This document shows positions 24,162-33,890 of a stretch of DNA of 64,000 bases, piece after piece. The DNA lies in assembly GCF_900115625.1 (NCBI RefSeq), contig NZ_FOXD01000009.1, forward strand, positions 1-64,000. The letters run 5' to 3'. This DNA is from Salibacterium halotolerans (GTDB lineage Bacteria > Bacillota > Bacilli > Bacillales > Marinococcaceae). A program made the position numbers and the translations under genes. The notes beneath the pieces were generated by a model that worked only from the letters and a program-made list of their open reading frames with translations, was not told the origin of the DNA and searched no databases. Every line of letters starts with the position of its first letter. Position 1 is the stretch's first letter.

Positions 24162-25250
24162 ATGAAAAAAACCATGTATATTTTGATGGCGGCGCTGCTG
24201 GGGATTCTGTTGGCGGCCTGCGGTGAATCATCCGGAAGTGAAGAAACAGCAGGAAGCGGAGAAACATCAGCGGAAAAGGGGGGAGGTTCAGGCGAAGCCG
24301 CTCTTGATCTTTCCAGAATGCGGGTGGTTATCGGTTCAACATCCACCGGCGGGGATACGTATCAAAACGCAGAGGCTGTCAGCAGGTACGCCGAAGATAT
24401 CCTGAACACGAACATGCAGGTGGACGCGGTTGGCGGCGTTCAGGCATTTGATGCACTATCCAGTGCATCGAATGACGGAAGCACCGTCATGTTTTTCCAC
24501 GATATGGCGTATCTCGGTGTAGAATACGGATCGTTTGATCAAAGCAACAAACTGGAGAATTATACTATTGGACCGATGGTATCAACCAACCCCGGGAACG
24601 CGTTTCTGGCAAGCGCAGACGCGCCATATGACTCGATGGCTGAATCAGCGGAATGGCTGAGCAGCAATCCGAATGAAGAGATTACAGTTGCCATTCAAGC
24701 CGGCGGCGTCTCTGAAATTGTGTTCAACGGATACTATCTATGGGTGCAGGAAGAGTACGGGGAAGAAGTGTCGAACAGAATTAAAGCTTACGTGACAGGA
24801 TCACAGCAGGATAAAGACCAGGCACTATGGGACGATAACGCCGACATCATTCACGGCTCGATCGGTGCGAACAATCAGTACACGAAAGACGGCGTGGAAG
24901 ACCAGGTGAAGATGAAATTTCTGGGCATCACAGCCGGCGAAAGAGTGGAAGGCTTTGATATCCCGACTCTTGCGGAACAGGGAATCACTGTTGGAGGCGA
25001 AGAATTCACATTCGATAAAGAATTTTTCTTCCTTCTTCCAAAAGACGTGAATGAAAATGTCGTAACAGCTCTGGACAATGCGGTATCGCAGGTTGTAGAA
25101 AATGAAGACTATCAAAGTGACCTTAACAACAACGCTTATACTCCGAACTATATGCCGTCCGACGAAGCAGAAGAGTACCTGCTTGATAAGCGCGAAACGA
25201 TGCGTTCCATTATTGAAAGAGCACCGGACTTGAATAATATCGCACAATAA
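24162..25250 (+). CDS. tctC: TctC-type solute-binding lipoprotein
   Basis: This is the extracellular binding protein of a tripartite tricarboxylate (TTT) transporter. The signal peptide ends in a lipobox LLAAC with Cys20, followed by a Ser/Gly/Glu-rich linker and the bilobed binding domain (VVIGSTSTGGDTYQNAEAVSRY...). I start at ATG 24162 behind AAAGGAGAGG; the open frame extends further upstream without a better site. The length is 362 residues. The neighbours suggest D-glucarate or a related aldarate as ligand; this is inference. Confidence 0.85.
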   Translation: MKKTMYILMAALLGILLAACGESSGSEETAGSGETSAEKGGGSGEAALDLSRMRVVIGSTSTGGDTYQNAEAVSRYAEDILNTNMQVDAVGGVQAFDALSSASNDGSTVMFFHDMAYLGVEYGSFDQSNKLENYTIGPMVSTNPGNAFLASADAPYDSMAESAEWLSSNPNEEITVAIQAGGVSEIVFNGYYLWVQEEYGEEVSNRIKAYVTGSQQDKDQALWDDNADIIHGSIGANNQYTKDGVEDQVKMKFLGITAGERVEGFDIPTLAEQGITVGGEEFTFDKEFFFLLPKDVNENVVTALDNAVSQVVENEDYQSDLNNNAYTPNYMPSDEAEEYLLDKRETMRSIIERAPDLNNIAQ

Positions 25251-25262
25251 CCGGGCAAAGCT

Positions 25263-25291
25263 GGAGCCGGCTGATGTTGGCTGCCGGCTCC
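25263..25291 (+). promoter_or_regulatory. GC-rich stem-loop between tctC and tctB
   Basis: A perfect 9-bp stem (GGAGCCGGC with GCCGGCTCC) with an 11-nt loop lies right after tctC and has no T run. Such structures often protect the upstream mRNA, which would give more binding protein than membrane subunits. Confidence 0.5.
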
Positions 25292-25320
25292 GCTGCCTCC
25301 AAAGGAAGAGGGTGAAAGAC

Positions 25321-25722
25321 ATGTCGGATTTCTTCACAATAGAAATGTCTTATAATACCTACCACATTATTTTTCCGAGAATTATTTTGGGGATCCTCAT
25401 CATTCTTGGACTCATTCTTCTTGCGGCCAATATCAAGAAAGTCGTCGGAAAAGAAGGAAATGGTGTTTCGTTCAAATTTTTTACCGAAAACTACGACAAA
25501 CTCAAACTCTACGGCACGATGATTTTACTGATTGTGTACGCGCTGGCTCTGCCCAGACTCGGATTTCTGGCAGCGAGTCTGTTGTTCATGTTCGCGATCA
25601 CCCTGCTTTATATAGGAAATGTCAAACTCAGATCCATCTTCATCTCTTTATCCAATTCACTGGCCACGGTTCTTATCGTATGGTACGTGTTTGGAAATCT
25701 ATTCAGTATCACACTGCCGTAA
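25321..25722 (+). CDS. tctB: TctB-type small membrane subunit
   Basis: This is the small integral membrane subunit of the TTT transporter. The 133 residues form four hydrophobic segments (about residues 17-38, 63-80, 84-99 and 107-128), the usual TctB layout with a loop after the first helix. ATG 25321 is 6 nt behind GAGGGTG; GTG 25312 would overlap that site. It is followed by tctA after 13 nt. Confidence 0.82.
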   Translation: MSDFFTIEMSYNTYHIIFPRIILGILIILGLILLAANIKKVVGKEGNGVSFKFFTENYDKLKLYGTMILLIVYALALPRLGFLAASLLFMFAITLLYIGNVKLRSIFISLSNSLATVLIVWYVFGNLFSITLP

Positions 25723-25735
25723 GGGGGAGAAAACG

Positions 25736-27232
25736 ATGCCCATGTTTGAAGTACTTACCCCATTGTCCGTTTTATTATGTCTTTTCGGCGTATTGATTGG
25801 GATTATCATGGGGTCTATTCCAGGAATGACAGCAACAATGGCTATCGCTATTTTTCTTCCCGCTACATACGCGCTGGATATGATTAACTCCATTGGGTTA
25901 TTAATTGGTTTGTATGTGGGTGGAATCAGCGGCGGGATGGTACCAGCGGTTCTGCTGAACATTCCAGGGACGCCTTCATCGCTGTGCACCACATTCGACG
26001 GCTATCCAATGACACAGAACGGAGAAGGGGAGAAAGCGCTGAAGGTGGGAATTACTGCTTCCATTATAGGTGGATTTGTCAGTTTAAGTATTCTCTTCTT
26101 TTTTGCTCCGGTGCTTGCCTCCTTTGCTATTGATTTCTCCGCTGTGGACAAATTTCTGATTGTTGTGTTCGCCTTAACTGTCATTGCTTCTATTTCAAAA
26201 GGAAGTCTTCTCGGCGGTGTGTTCAGCGGTGTCCTCGGGGTATTCATAAGCTTGATTGGAAGATTCCCGGACAACAACCAAATTCGGCTAGTGCCGCCCG
26301 GGTTTGAACAGGAGCTGGTGTACGGCTTTTCTCTTCTTCCCGTCCTGATCGGCCTGTTCGCGATTGGGCAGAACCTTCAGGAGTCAGAAGAAGGACTTGT
26401 TGCAGCTTCACATCAGAAAATCGATCTGGCAAAAAACAAGGCCAAACAATTTAAATTCCGTATTTTCAAAGGACAGTTTGTCAACACCGTTCGTTCCTCC
26501 ATCATCGGCACCTTTGTCGGGATGCTGCCCGGTGTCGGCGGGAGCGCGGCTTCCATCACTTCGTATTCCCAGGCCAAAAACTTTTCCAAAAATCCCGAAA
26601 AACTTGGAAAAGGGGAACCCGAAGGCATGATCGCCAGTGAGTCCGCGAACAACGGGTTGATCGGAGGCGCTCTTGTTCCGCTTCTTTCCCTTGGAATACC
26701 GGGAGACAGTACAACTGCCATACTGGTCGGTGCCTTTTTGCTGCAGGGAATTGAAGTTGGACCGTTATTCATTACGACAAATCCCGACCTTTGGAGCGGT
26801 ATCGTGTTCGCGCTTGTCATCGCCAACATTGCCATGTTTATCATGATGTTTTTCTCAATCAAGTATTTCGCGAAGATTGTGTATATTCCAAAGCATATTA
26901 TTTTTCCGATTATTATGCTCATGTGTGTGGTTGGATCGTATGCCATCAACAATGGTGTAATGTTCGATGTATGGACACTTTTGCTCTTCGGTCTGGTTGG
27001 TTATATCTTCCCGAAAGTCGGCATTCAGATCGCCCCGTTTTTGATTGGATTCATACTCGGTACACAAGGGGAAAAGTATTTCATTGACAGTCTGAAAGGA
27101 AGCGGCGGCGATTTAACTGTATTTTTCACGGATGGTCCACTCGCCATCGGATTGTGGGTCGTGATTATTGTATCGGTTGTCTATGCGGTCATTGACAACC
27201 GCAGAACGAAAAAAGCCGAATCAGCTTCGTAA
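25736..27232 (+). CDS. tctA: TctA-type large membrane subunit
   Basis: This is the large permease subunit of the TTT transporter with about 11-12 membrane helices. Family motifs include GIIMGSIPGMTATMAIAI, GGISGGMVPAVLLNIPGTPSSLCTTFDGYP and the second repeat GMLPGVGGSAASITSY with ALVPLLSLGIPGDSTTAILVGAF. ATG 25736 is set behind AAGGGGGAG and overlaps no upstream gene; 498 residues is typical. With TctB and TctC it should drive Na+ or H+ coupled uptake of an aldarate. Confidence 0.92.
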   Translation: MPMFEVLTPLSVLLCLFGVLIGIIMGSIPGMTATMAIAIFLPATYALDMINSIGLLIGLYVGGISGGMVPAVLLNIPGTPSSLCTTFDGYPMTQNGEGEKALKVGITASIIGGFVSLSILFFFAPVLASFAIDFSAVDKFLIVVFALTVIASISKGSLLGGVFSGVLGVFISLIGRFPDNNQIRLVPPGFEQELVYGFSLLPVLIGLFAIGQNLQESEEGLVAASHQKIDLAKNKAKQFKFRIFKGQFVNTVRSSIIGTFVGMLPGVGGSAASITSYSQAKNFSKNPEKLGKGEPEGMIASESANNGLIGGALVPLLSLGIPGDSTTAILVGAFLLQGIEVGPLFITTNPDLWSGIVFALVIANIAMFIMMFFSIKYFAKIVYIPKHIIFPIIMLMCVVGSYAINNGVMFDVWTLLLFGLVGYIFPKVGIQIAPFLIGFILGTQGEKYFIDSLKGSGGDLTVFFTDGPLAIGLWVVIIVSVVYAVIDNRRTKKAESAS

Positions 27233-27248
27233 ATAGGAGAGGTTAGAT

Positions 27249-28598
27249 ATGGGAACAAACACGAAAACACAAATGGAAACACCGGCAGTTGCCAGCCTTA
27301 AGGTATACACTGTTGCCGGATCGGACAGTATGCTTTTGAATCTAAGCGGTGCCCACGGCCCGTATTTCACTCGAAATGTTGTCATCCTGACGGATAACAG
27401 CGGCAATACGGGAGTTGGAGAGGTTCCTGGAGGCGAGCATATCCGGCAGACAATTGAGGATTCCGAAGCGCTGCTGAAAGGTGAATCCATCGGGAACTAT
27501 AAAAATATCCTGAAAAAGGTTCGGGAAACGTTCTCAGACCGTGATTCCGCCGGCCGTGGAGCACAGACATTCGATCTGCGTGTTACTATTCATGCAGTGA
27601 CAGCGCTTGAAGCAGCCCTTCTTGATCTGCTTGGAAAACATCTGAATGTTCCGGCCGCGGCACTGATGGGAGATGGGCAGCAGCGGACGGAGGTGGAAAC
27701 ACTCGGTTATCTCTTTTATATCGGAGACCGGAATAAAACCGATCTGCCGTATGCAGGGGATCTCCATGCAGAAGATGACTGGTTCCGTCTGCGCCGCGAA
27801 GAAGCATTGACACCGGACGCCATTGTCCGACTGGCAAAAGCAGCGTATGAGCGCTACGGATTCCGGGATTTCAAGCTGAAAGGCGGCGTTCTCCGCGGTG
27901 AAGAAGAAATGGAAGCTGTAACAGCGTTGTCTGAAGCTTTTCCGGAGGCGCGTATCACTCTTGATCCAAATGGAGCATGGTCGCTTGAGGAAGCGGTCCG
28001 GCTTTGTGAAGGGAAACATGACGTATTAGCTTATGCGGAAGATCCATGCGGAGCGGAACAAGGTTTTTCCTCCCGCGAAATCATGGCTGAGTTCAAAAAA
28101 GCCGTCAACATGCCGACCGCGACCAACATGATTGCGACGGACTGGCGGCAGATGGGGCACGCTGTGCAGCTGCACGCGGTCGATATTCCGCTTGCCGATC
28201 CCCATTTCTGGACGATGCAGGGTTCGGTCCGTGTCGCGCAGATGTGTCACGATTGGGGACTTACATGGGGGTCGCATTCCAACAATCACTTCGACATTTC
28301 GCTTGCGATGTTCACCCATGTGGCTGCCGCAGCCCCGGGCAATATTACAGCCATCGACACCCACTGGATCTGGCAGGACGGTCAGCGGCTGACAAAAGAG
28401 CCGTTCGAAATCGCCGGTGGCAAAATCAGCGTTCCGGAGAAGCCGGGACTTGGGATTGATGTAGATATAGAAAAAGTGGAAGAAGCCCATGCTTTGTATA
28501 AAAAAATGGGACTCGGCGCGAGAGATGACGCGGCAGCCATGCAGTATTTGATACCAGGCTGGACATTCGATGCCAAACGCCCAAGCTTAGTCCGGTAA
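27249..28598 (+). CDS. gudD: D-glucarate dehydratase
   Basis: It dehydrates D-glucarate (and L-idarate) to 5-keto-4-deoxyglucarate, the first step of the pathway. It is a member of the enolase superfamily with the catalytic K-x-K (Lys209, Lys211 in FKLKGG), metal ligands Asp239 (LDPNGAW), Glu264 (AEDPCG) and Asn293 (ATNM), and the catalytic His347 in GSHSNNHFD, paired with Asp317 (LADPHF). The length is 449. AGGAGAGG precedes the ATG. Being last in the operon after the transporter completes the route to 2-oxoglutarate. Confidence 0.95.
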   Translation: MGTNTKTQMETPAVASLKVYTVAGSDSMLLNLSGAHGPYFTRNVVILTDNSGNTGVGEVPGGEHIRQTIEDSEALLKGESIGNYKNILKKVRETFSDRDSAGRGAQTFDLRVTIHAVTALEAALLDLLGKHLNVPAAALMGDGQQRTEVETLGYLFYIGDRNKTDLPYAGDLHAEDDWFRLRREEALTPDAIVRLAKAAYERYGFRDFKLKGGVLRGEEEMEAVTALSEAFPEARITLDPNGAWSLEEAVRLCEGKHDVLAYAEDPCGAEQGFSSREIMAEFKKAVNMPTATNMIATDWRQMGHAVQLHAVDIPLADPHFWTMQGSVRVAQMCHDWGLTWGSHSNNHFDISLAMFTHVAAAAPGNITAIDTHWIWQDGQRLTKEPFEIAGGKISVPEKPGLGIDVDIEKVEEAHALYKKMGLGARDDAAAMQYLIPGWTFDAKRPSLVR

Positions 28599-28618
28599 CC
28601 AAAAATAAGTATGATGTA

Positions 28619-28657
28619 AAACCCGAACGATGACAGACGCTCATCGTCCGGGTTTTT
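28619..28657 (+). terminator. Terminator of the glucarate cluster
   Basis: A 15-bp stem with one mismatch (28619-28633 with 28641-28655) closes a 7-nt loop and ends in TTTTTT. Confidence 0.85.
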
Positions 28658-28782
28658 TGTGGTTCAGGGGGCATAGATCCCATAAATGTGAAATATGGTG
28701 TGAAATGGTAAGAAGGACTTTCGGTTTTTCTTGTTTCTAGTAAAATAGCAGGTAAAAGTATACAGAAAAAGTGGGGGGTAAG

Positions 28783-31293
28783 ATGGAGGATATCAAGGAA
28801 AGACTGCAACGGATGAAGGAGGAGCAGCATAAGCTGTCCAAAGAATTTGACGCGGTTGTATCAACATATGAAAACAGTGATGTCCATCAGCATAATGAAA
28901 CCCTGCAGCGGGAGAACGAAGCTTACCAGAAAGCTTTGGAAGAACTCCGCACAACCTATCAGGATGTAAAAAAAGAAAATGAGAATCTGCGGCATGCCCT
29001 GCAGGAACAGATGCTGGATGAAAAAACGAACATCCTGAAACTGTCCAGGAAAAAGATGCATACCTATTTCGGCAAAGCTATGGACAGCACCCGTGACCAG
29101 CTGAGCCGTTTTGAAGAAGATGCGAAAAAGAATATAGAACAGCTCAAACATAAGAGGGCGCAGTCTATTCATCAGGAAGCAGAAGCGGTCGATCAGCGGC
29201 TGCAGGAGTTGACGGAGGAAGTGGAAGAAGCAGCACGGAAGGAACGGAATCTGCTGGCAGAGCAGGAACGGGATCTGCTGTATTCCATGTCGCAGAGCTA
29301 CGAAGATTTTGCCGGTGGAGATATAGACGAAGAAACGATAGAAAAGCGGAAGAAAGAAAATCAGATAGAAATGAAGATCGGTTTGAGCTGGATCAACAAA
29401 CTCGGTATTCTGTTGATTCTTTTAGGGGTGGCGGCAGCCTTCCGCTATTCCTATACGACGTGGTTCAATGACGAAATTAAAGGCGCGGCCTTTGCTGTGC
29501 TCGGTCTGTTGATGCTCGCGGCCGGCGAATGGTTCTTTCGTAAACAAAAACAGACGTTTGCGGTCGGTTTGACCGGCGGCGGGATTGCCGTGTTGTATGG
29601 ATCGGTCTTTTTCAGCTACTTTCTGCTGGAGATTATCGGAATGACGCCGGCTCTTGTTTCATCCGTCGTCATTACCGCCGGAGCCATCGCCCTGTCTCTT
29701 TATTATCAATCCAAAACCGTGTGTACATTCGGTCTCGTCGGCGGTTATCTGCCGTTTTATTCCTATATGGCGGCGTTTGGTCTGGATGAGACGGCTGTGT
29801 ATGCGGCGATGGTTTATTTTATGTTATTGAATGGATCCGTGCTGGGACTGTCGTTTCAAAAACGATGGACCATTGTGCATCAAATCAGCTTTTGGTTGAA
29901 TATCCCTACCTTTTTGATCCTTACTGCTTTGTCACCGGTGAAAGGAGTAAGTTTCGTTTTTGCCATCGCAACGTTCCTGCTGTATCTTAGTCTAACGGCT
30001 GCGTATCCGTTTATCTATAGAACCGCAATAAAGTATGCGGATGTAACGCTGCTTTCGATGAATACGCTGGTCAGCTGTGCCGTCATGTATTTCCTCCTGC
30101 ATGTGATGCAGTGGGAAGACGGTGCCGGCCTTCTGGCTCTGTCATTCGCAGTCCTTTACTTTGCCCTTGGACAGCTGGCTGCAGAGCGGATGAGTGGTGA
30201 AAAACAGACTGTTGTGCTGTTTTACGGATTAGCCCTTGCATTTATGGTGCTTGCGGTACCGTTTCAGTTCGATTGGGAATGGGCGGCGCTCGGCTGGCTG
30301 GCCGAAGCTCTTGTCATTATGTTTTATGCCAATCAATACAGCGTCAGACTGCTCGAAAAAGCCGGATGGGTTGTGCTTGGTCTTTCGTTTGGCATGTTCG
30401 CTGTAGAAGCGGCCAGGTATGTGGATGGAGAAAACCCTCCGCTGTTCCATCTCGAATATACCTTTATGACAGCAGGCCTGCTGCTTGTTATGTTCTACTA
30501 CATCCATGCTCAGAAAAAAACGGCGCATGTCGTGCTTTTTCGGGGATTTCATCGATTTATTGATGTCGTAAAGTATGTCGCCCTTATGAATCTCTGGATC
30601 TATGCTGTGTATGAAAGTCTGCACTGGTACTACGAGTTCGTCCCGGTATCCTTTGATCATTACTGGTTTTACCAGTGGCTCATCCTGGCCTTCTTATCTG
30701 TCGGAATCGGGTACGGCATGAAGAAAACACCACTTCTGTACGATAAAGTTGTCGGATATCTGTGCCTGTTTTTATATGGAACAGGCGGGCTGGCCGCCTT
30801 CGTTGTCACAGCGGCGATTCCGGCGGTCGGCACAGACGCGGATCGATTGGTGGATTATACGGCGCTTGCTGTACTGATTGTATGTCAGGCTGTGATTTTC
30901 ACGACAGGCCGTGATCTTCTGCTCGCCTTTATGCGTGCGCGGCACATGAACGCGGAATGGTACCCTGCTGCTTCCGGTCTTTACTTTTTCATCATTCAGG
31001 CGGCGTTTCTCCATGTGCAGCTGCAGCTTGACGGCGCCGGCTTTGTGATCAGTCTCATTTATCTCATCACAGCGCTTGGTTACATCACTTATGGTTTTAT
31101 GCGCGGTTTTGTCTATATCCGCCGGATAGGTCTCGCGCTGACGTTGTTTGCTACAGGCAAGCTCTTTCTCGCCGATCTTGCGTTCCTGGGAGAAATGAGT
31201 CAGATCGCGGCTTACTTCTGTTTCGGCATTGTATTAATCGGCATTTCCTATCTGTATCAAAAAGTATCAAGCAGACAGAAGGAGCAGGCATAA
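28783..31293 (+). CDS. DUF2339 polytopic membrane protein
   Basis: The 836-residue protein begins with a soluble coiled coil (about residues 1-190, rich in E, K, Q) and continues with some 25 hydrophobic segments up to the C-terminus, the DUF2339 architecture. The junction MKIGLSWINKLGILLILLGVAAAFRYSYTTWFND is characteristic. Function is unknown; in Gram-negatives related proteins have been linked to the cell envelope. I start at ATG 28783 behind GGGGGG; GTG 28771 is a less likely alternative. It is not part of the B. subtilis backbone at this locus. Confidence 0.8.
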   Translation: MEDIKERLQRMKEEQHKLSKEFDAVVSTYENSDVHQHNETLQRENEAYQKALEELRTTYQDVKKENENLRHALQEQMLDEKTNILKLSRKKMHTYFGKAMDSTRDQLSRFEEDAKKNIEQLKHKRAQSIHQEAEAVDQRLQELTEEVEEAARKERNLLAEQERDLLYSMSQSYEDFAGGDIDEETIEKRKKENQIEMKIGLSWINKLGILLILLGVAAAFRYSYTTWFNDEIKGAAFAVLGLLMLAAGEWFFRKQKQTFAVGLTGGGIAVLYGSVFFSYFLLEIIGMTPALVSSVVITAGAIALSLYYQSKTVCTFGLVGGYLPFYSYMAAFGLDETAVYAAMVYFMLLNGSVLGLSFQKRWTIVHQISFWLNIPTFLILTALSPVKGVSFVFAIATFLLYLSLTAAYPFIYRTAIKYADVTLLSMNTLVSCAVMYFLLHVMQWEDGAGLLALSFAVLYFALGQLAAERMSGEKQTVVLFYGLALAFMVLAVPFQFDWEWAALGWLAEALVIMFYANQYSVRLLEKAGWVVLGLSFGMFAVEAARYVDGENPPLFHLEYTFMTAGLLLVMFYYIHAQKKTAHVVLFRGFHRFIDVVKYVALMNLWIYAVYESLHWYYEFVPVSFDHYWFYQWLILAFLSVGIGYGMKKTPLLYDKVVGYLCLFLYGTGGLAAFVVTAAIPAVGTDADRLVDYTALAVLIVCQAVIFTTGRDLLLAFMRARHMNAEWYPAASGLYFFIIQAAFLHVQLQLDGAGFVISLIYLITALGYITYGFMRGFVYIRRIGLALTLFATGKLFLADLAFLGEMSQIAAYFCFGIVLIGISYLYQKVSSRQKEQA

Positions 31294-31338
31294 AAAAATG
31301 ATATTTCAGGTTTGGAAAAAGAAACGGAGAGTGGTGTG

Positions 31339-31800
31339 ATGACTCGATCGATTCTTGTATTATGTCTATTATCTGCACTGCTTGTGATTTTTCCTTTTTA
31401 TATAGAAGTGTACTATACCAGCATATATTACACAGGACTTGTCCTGATAATTGGGGCAGCTTCCTGTGTATTGTATTGGAGAGGGGCTTTGCAGAAGAGA
31501 TTTTATAAACGATGGAAAAGAGAAAGACACCAGAAGACGGGCTGGATTATTCTAAAGGAAACCATCCGGTCAAGTGTCACGATGTTTATGTATGTATCCA
31601 CCGGTTTTTTTATGGTGGAAGGGCTTCTGCCTACAGACATTCTGTACGCATTTTTGACAAATCCGTCCGGACTGTCAGCGTTTCTTATTGTGAATGCGGC
31701 AGCCGGCACCACGGCCCGGTTTGAAAACGAGAAAAGATACAACCGGATCGTGGACGAGTGGATGGATGAAGGGCGCTCTTTTCCCGATGCAAAAGAGTGA
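31339..31800 (+). CDS. Small membrane protein, unknown family
   Basis: This is a protein of about 153 residues with an N-terminal pair of membrane helices (about residues 3-22 and 29-47), a basic stretch (QKRFYKRWKRERHQKTG), one or two further hydrophobic segments around residues 74-120, and an acidic tail. The ATG follows GGAGAGTGGTG. It lies 45 nt after the DUF2339 gene and is probably co-transcribed. I do not recognise the family. Confidence 0.6.
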   Translation: MTRSILVLCLLSALLVIFPFYIEVYYTSIYYTGLVLIIGAASCVLYWRGALQKRFYKRWKRERHQKTGWIILKETIRSSVTMFMYVSTGFFMVEGLLPTDILYAFLTNPSGLSAFLIVNAAAGTTARFENEKRYNRIVDEWMDEGRSFPDAKE

Positions 31801-31889
31801 GATACTGTGCCGCTCCCATCGCAGTACGGTTGGAAAAGCTGAAGGGAACGGCAGGTATCTGCCGCTTCACGGAGGTGCCTGCTTCCGGT

Positions 31890-32249
31890 TTAGTCCCAGT
31901 ATACGTGAAACAGTACACGCTTTCGTTTTTCAGTGACCATCGTTTCTGCGGAGGTATTTTTGAGGTGTTCCATCTGTTCTGCAAGAAATCCCGCTTCGAG
32001 ATGGCGGTCGAGATGTTTCTCCTCGCGGGCCAGGGGCATCTCAAATTCCATTTCTTTACGTTTTTCCGATGTTAATGCCAGATCCCCCCAGCCGGCTTCC
32101 CGGAAAAACACCTGCATTTCTTCTATTGTCTCTTTTTTGTATTCCCGCGCGATGCGTCTGCCGCCCCAGTACAAAATATCGGGTTCGTCGGTGCCGAGCA
32201 GTGCCGGGAGGAGTGTTTCCCGCAACAGTGAGTAGTTAAAATCATTCAT
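31890..32249 (-). CDS. yslB: YslB-like DUF2507 protein
   Basis: The 119-residue protein shows the pattern of B. subtilis YslB: LLRETLLPALLG, ILYWGGRRIAREY, VFFREAGWGDL, MEFEM and LEAGFLAEQMEHL. DUF2507 proteins are small cytosolic proteins distantly related to the V4R ligand-binding fold; function unknown. It is somewhat shorter than B. subtilis YslB (148), lacking part of the N-terminus. As in B. subtilis it lies near sdhC, here on the opposite strand with a K+ transporter between them. The interval 31801-31889 holds no other gene. Confidence 0.75.
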   Translation of the reverse strand: MNDFNYSLLRETLLPALLGTDEPDILYWGGRRIAREYKKETIEEMQVFFREAGWGDLALTSEKRKEMEFEMPLAREEKHLDRHLEAGFLAEQMEHLKNTSAETMVTEKRKRVLFHVYWD

Positions 32250-32365
32250 GGTTATCTGTCCTTTCCGCCATCTGCCATTATACCTTTAAAAGCTGGAAAT
32301 CGCTATAGCTTATACCTTTCAGTCATGATATACTGTAGCCCGAATTCCAGTCGGAGGTAAGAGCG

Positions 32366-33718
32366 ATGAAAAAAGGGTTGGAACGTTTCATGACGCCGTT
32401 TCGGATCATAATAACCGTTTATATATTATCGATGTTTTTATTCAGTTTTCTATTATGGCTGCCTTTTTCCCATCAGGACGGGATAGAGATGTCCTACATG
32501 GAATCTCTGTTCACGTCCGTATCCGCGGTTAGTGTAACGGGTCTCAGTGTCATTGATGTGTCAGAATCACTAAGCTATACCGGTGTTGTATTTCTTGCGC
32601 TCGCTATGCAGGTGGGAGGCATCGGCATTATGTCGCTTGGGACATTTGTGTGGATGCTGTTCGGCCGGAAAATCAACCTGTCCCAGCGGCTGCTCATCAT
32701 GGTGGACCAGAATCAGTACCAGTTTTCCGGAATGGTGAAGCTGATGCGCGGCATTCTACTGCTTGCGCTTGCCATTGAACTGGTCGGTGCTCTGATACTC
32801 GGCACGTATTACCTGCAGCACTTTGACACGGCTGCCGAAGCCTATTACCAGGGGTCATTCGCTGCACTGAGTGCCTTTACCAATGCCGGCTTTGATGTGA
32901 CGGGACAGTCGCTGATTCCGTTTGCGGGCGATTATTATGTGCAGTTTATCGTACTGCTTCTTATCTTTGCCGGAGCGATTGGTTTTCCGGTATTAATGGA
33001 AGTACGCGAATACTTCACAACGAAAAGCAGTTATTTTAAATTCAGCCTGTTTACAAAAGTAACCGTCACGACGTACTTTCTGATTTTTGTTATAGGCGCC
33101 GCAGGTATATGGGTGCTGGAACGGGGAATGTTTTTTGATGGGATGGCCTGGCATGAGCAGTTTTTCTATTCCATTTTCAATTCAGCTACGGCAAGAAGTG
33201 CCGGTCTGACAACAATGGAGACGTCTTCGTTTTCCCTTCCGACGCTGCTTCTCATTTCGCTGCTCATGATTATCGGCGCAAGTCCGTCCAGTGTAGGGGG
33301 CGGTATCCGCACAACAACCCTTGCCGTGATGTTTTTGTCCATCCGCAGCTTTGCGCTTGGAAAAAGTGATGTAAAAGTATTCGGCCGGGAAATTCATCCG
33401 GAGGATAAGCAAAAGGCATTCATGGTGCTGTCTTTCTTCATGTTCGGTCTTTTCCTGGCTGTCACGCTCATTACAGCTTTCGAGCAGGGCAATCCGAAGG
33501 TGGAACTTATCGATATTATATTTGAAACAAGCTCTGCCTTTGGAACGACAGGCCTTACGACCGGGGTGACAGCGAATCTGTCAAACCCAAGCCTGTTCCT
33601 GTTGATGCTGCTTATGTTTATCGGTAGAGTTGGTATATTGGTGCTGCTTTTCTCCGTGAAACGAAAAGAAACGAAATCATCGTTCCGCTATCCGACAGAA
33701 CGTATGATTATCGGCTGA
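32366..33718 (+). CDS. KtrB/TrkH-type potassium transporter membrane subunit
   Basis: It moves K+ (with Na+ or H+ coupling) into the cell and normally works with a cytosolic KtrA/KtrC RCK protein, which is not encoded nearby. Four selectivity-filter P-loops are visible: SVTGLSV, AFTNAGFDVTG, TARSAGLTT and SAFGTTGLTTG, each with the conserved Gly, spread over about eight to ten membrane helices. The length of 450 fits KtrB/KtrD. The K+ need of halophiles and alkaliphiles may explain its presence. A strong terminator follows. Confidence 0.88.
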   Translation: MKKGLERFMTPFRIIITVYILSMFLFSFLLWLPFSHQDGIEMSYMESLFTSVSAVSVTGLSVIDVSESLSYTGVVFLALAMQVGGIGIMSLGTFVWMLFGRKINLSQRLLIMVDQNQYQFSGMVKLMRGILLLALAIELVGALILGTYYLQHFDTAAEAYYQGSFAALSAFTNAGFDVTGQSLIPFAGDYYVQFIVLLLIFAGAIGFPVLMEVREYFTTKSSYFKFSLFTKVTVTTYFLIFVIGAAGIWVLERGMFFDGMAWHEQFFYSIFNSATARSAGLTTMETSSFSLPTLLLISLLMIIGASPSSVGGGIRTTTLAVMFLSIRSFALGKSDVKVFGREIHPEDKQKAFMVLSFFMFGLFLAVTLITAFEQGNPKVELIDIIFETSSAFGTTGLTTGVTANLSNPSLFLLMLLMFIGRVGILVLLFSVKRKETKSSFRYPTERMIIG

Positions 33719-33730
33719 GAAGAAATACTG

Positions 33731-33760
33731 AAAAATGCCCGGCTGAACCGGGCATTTTTT
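33731..33760 (+). terminator. Terminator after the K+ transporter gene
   Basis: A perfect 12-bp stem (AAAAATGCCCGG with CCGGGCATTTTT) with a 5-nt loop and a T run. Confidence 0.9.
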
Positions 33761-33861
33761 AAGCTCAAAACTGTTATGAAGGTGTATCCGGTTTCTTGAC
33801 TAGCTGTGACAGGGGGAGTACAATTAATTTGTCGGAATGATGAAAACGACGCGGGTTTTTG

Positions 33862-33890
33862 TTGAGTATTCAGACTAATTGGTCTATACT
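33862..33890 (+). promoter_or_regulatory. SigA promoter of sdhCAB
   Basis: TTGAGT (33862-33867) and TATACT (33885-33890) are 17 nt apart. The transcript would carry a leader of about 180 nt before sdhC, in which I see no gene. Confidence 0.7.
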
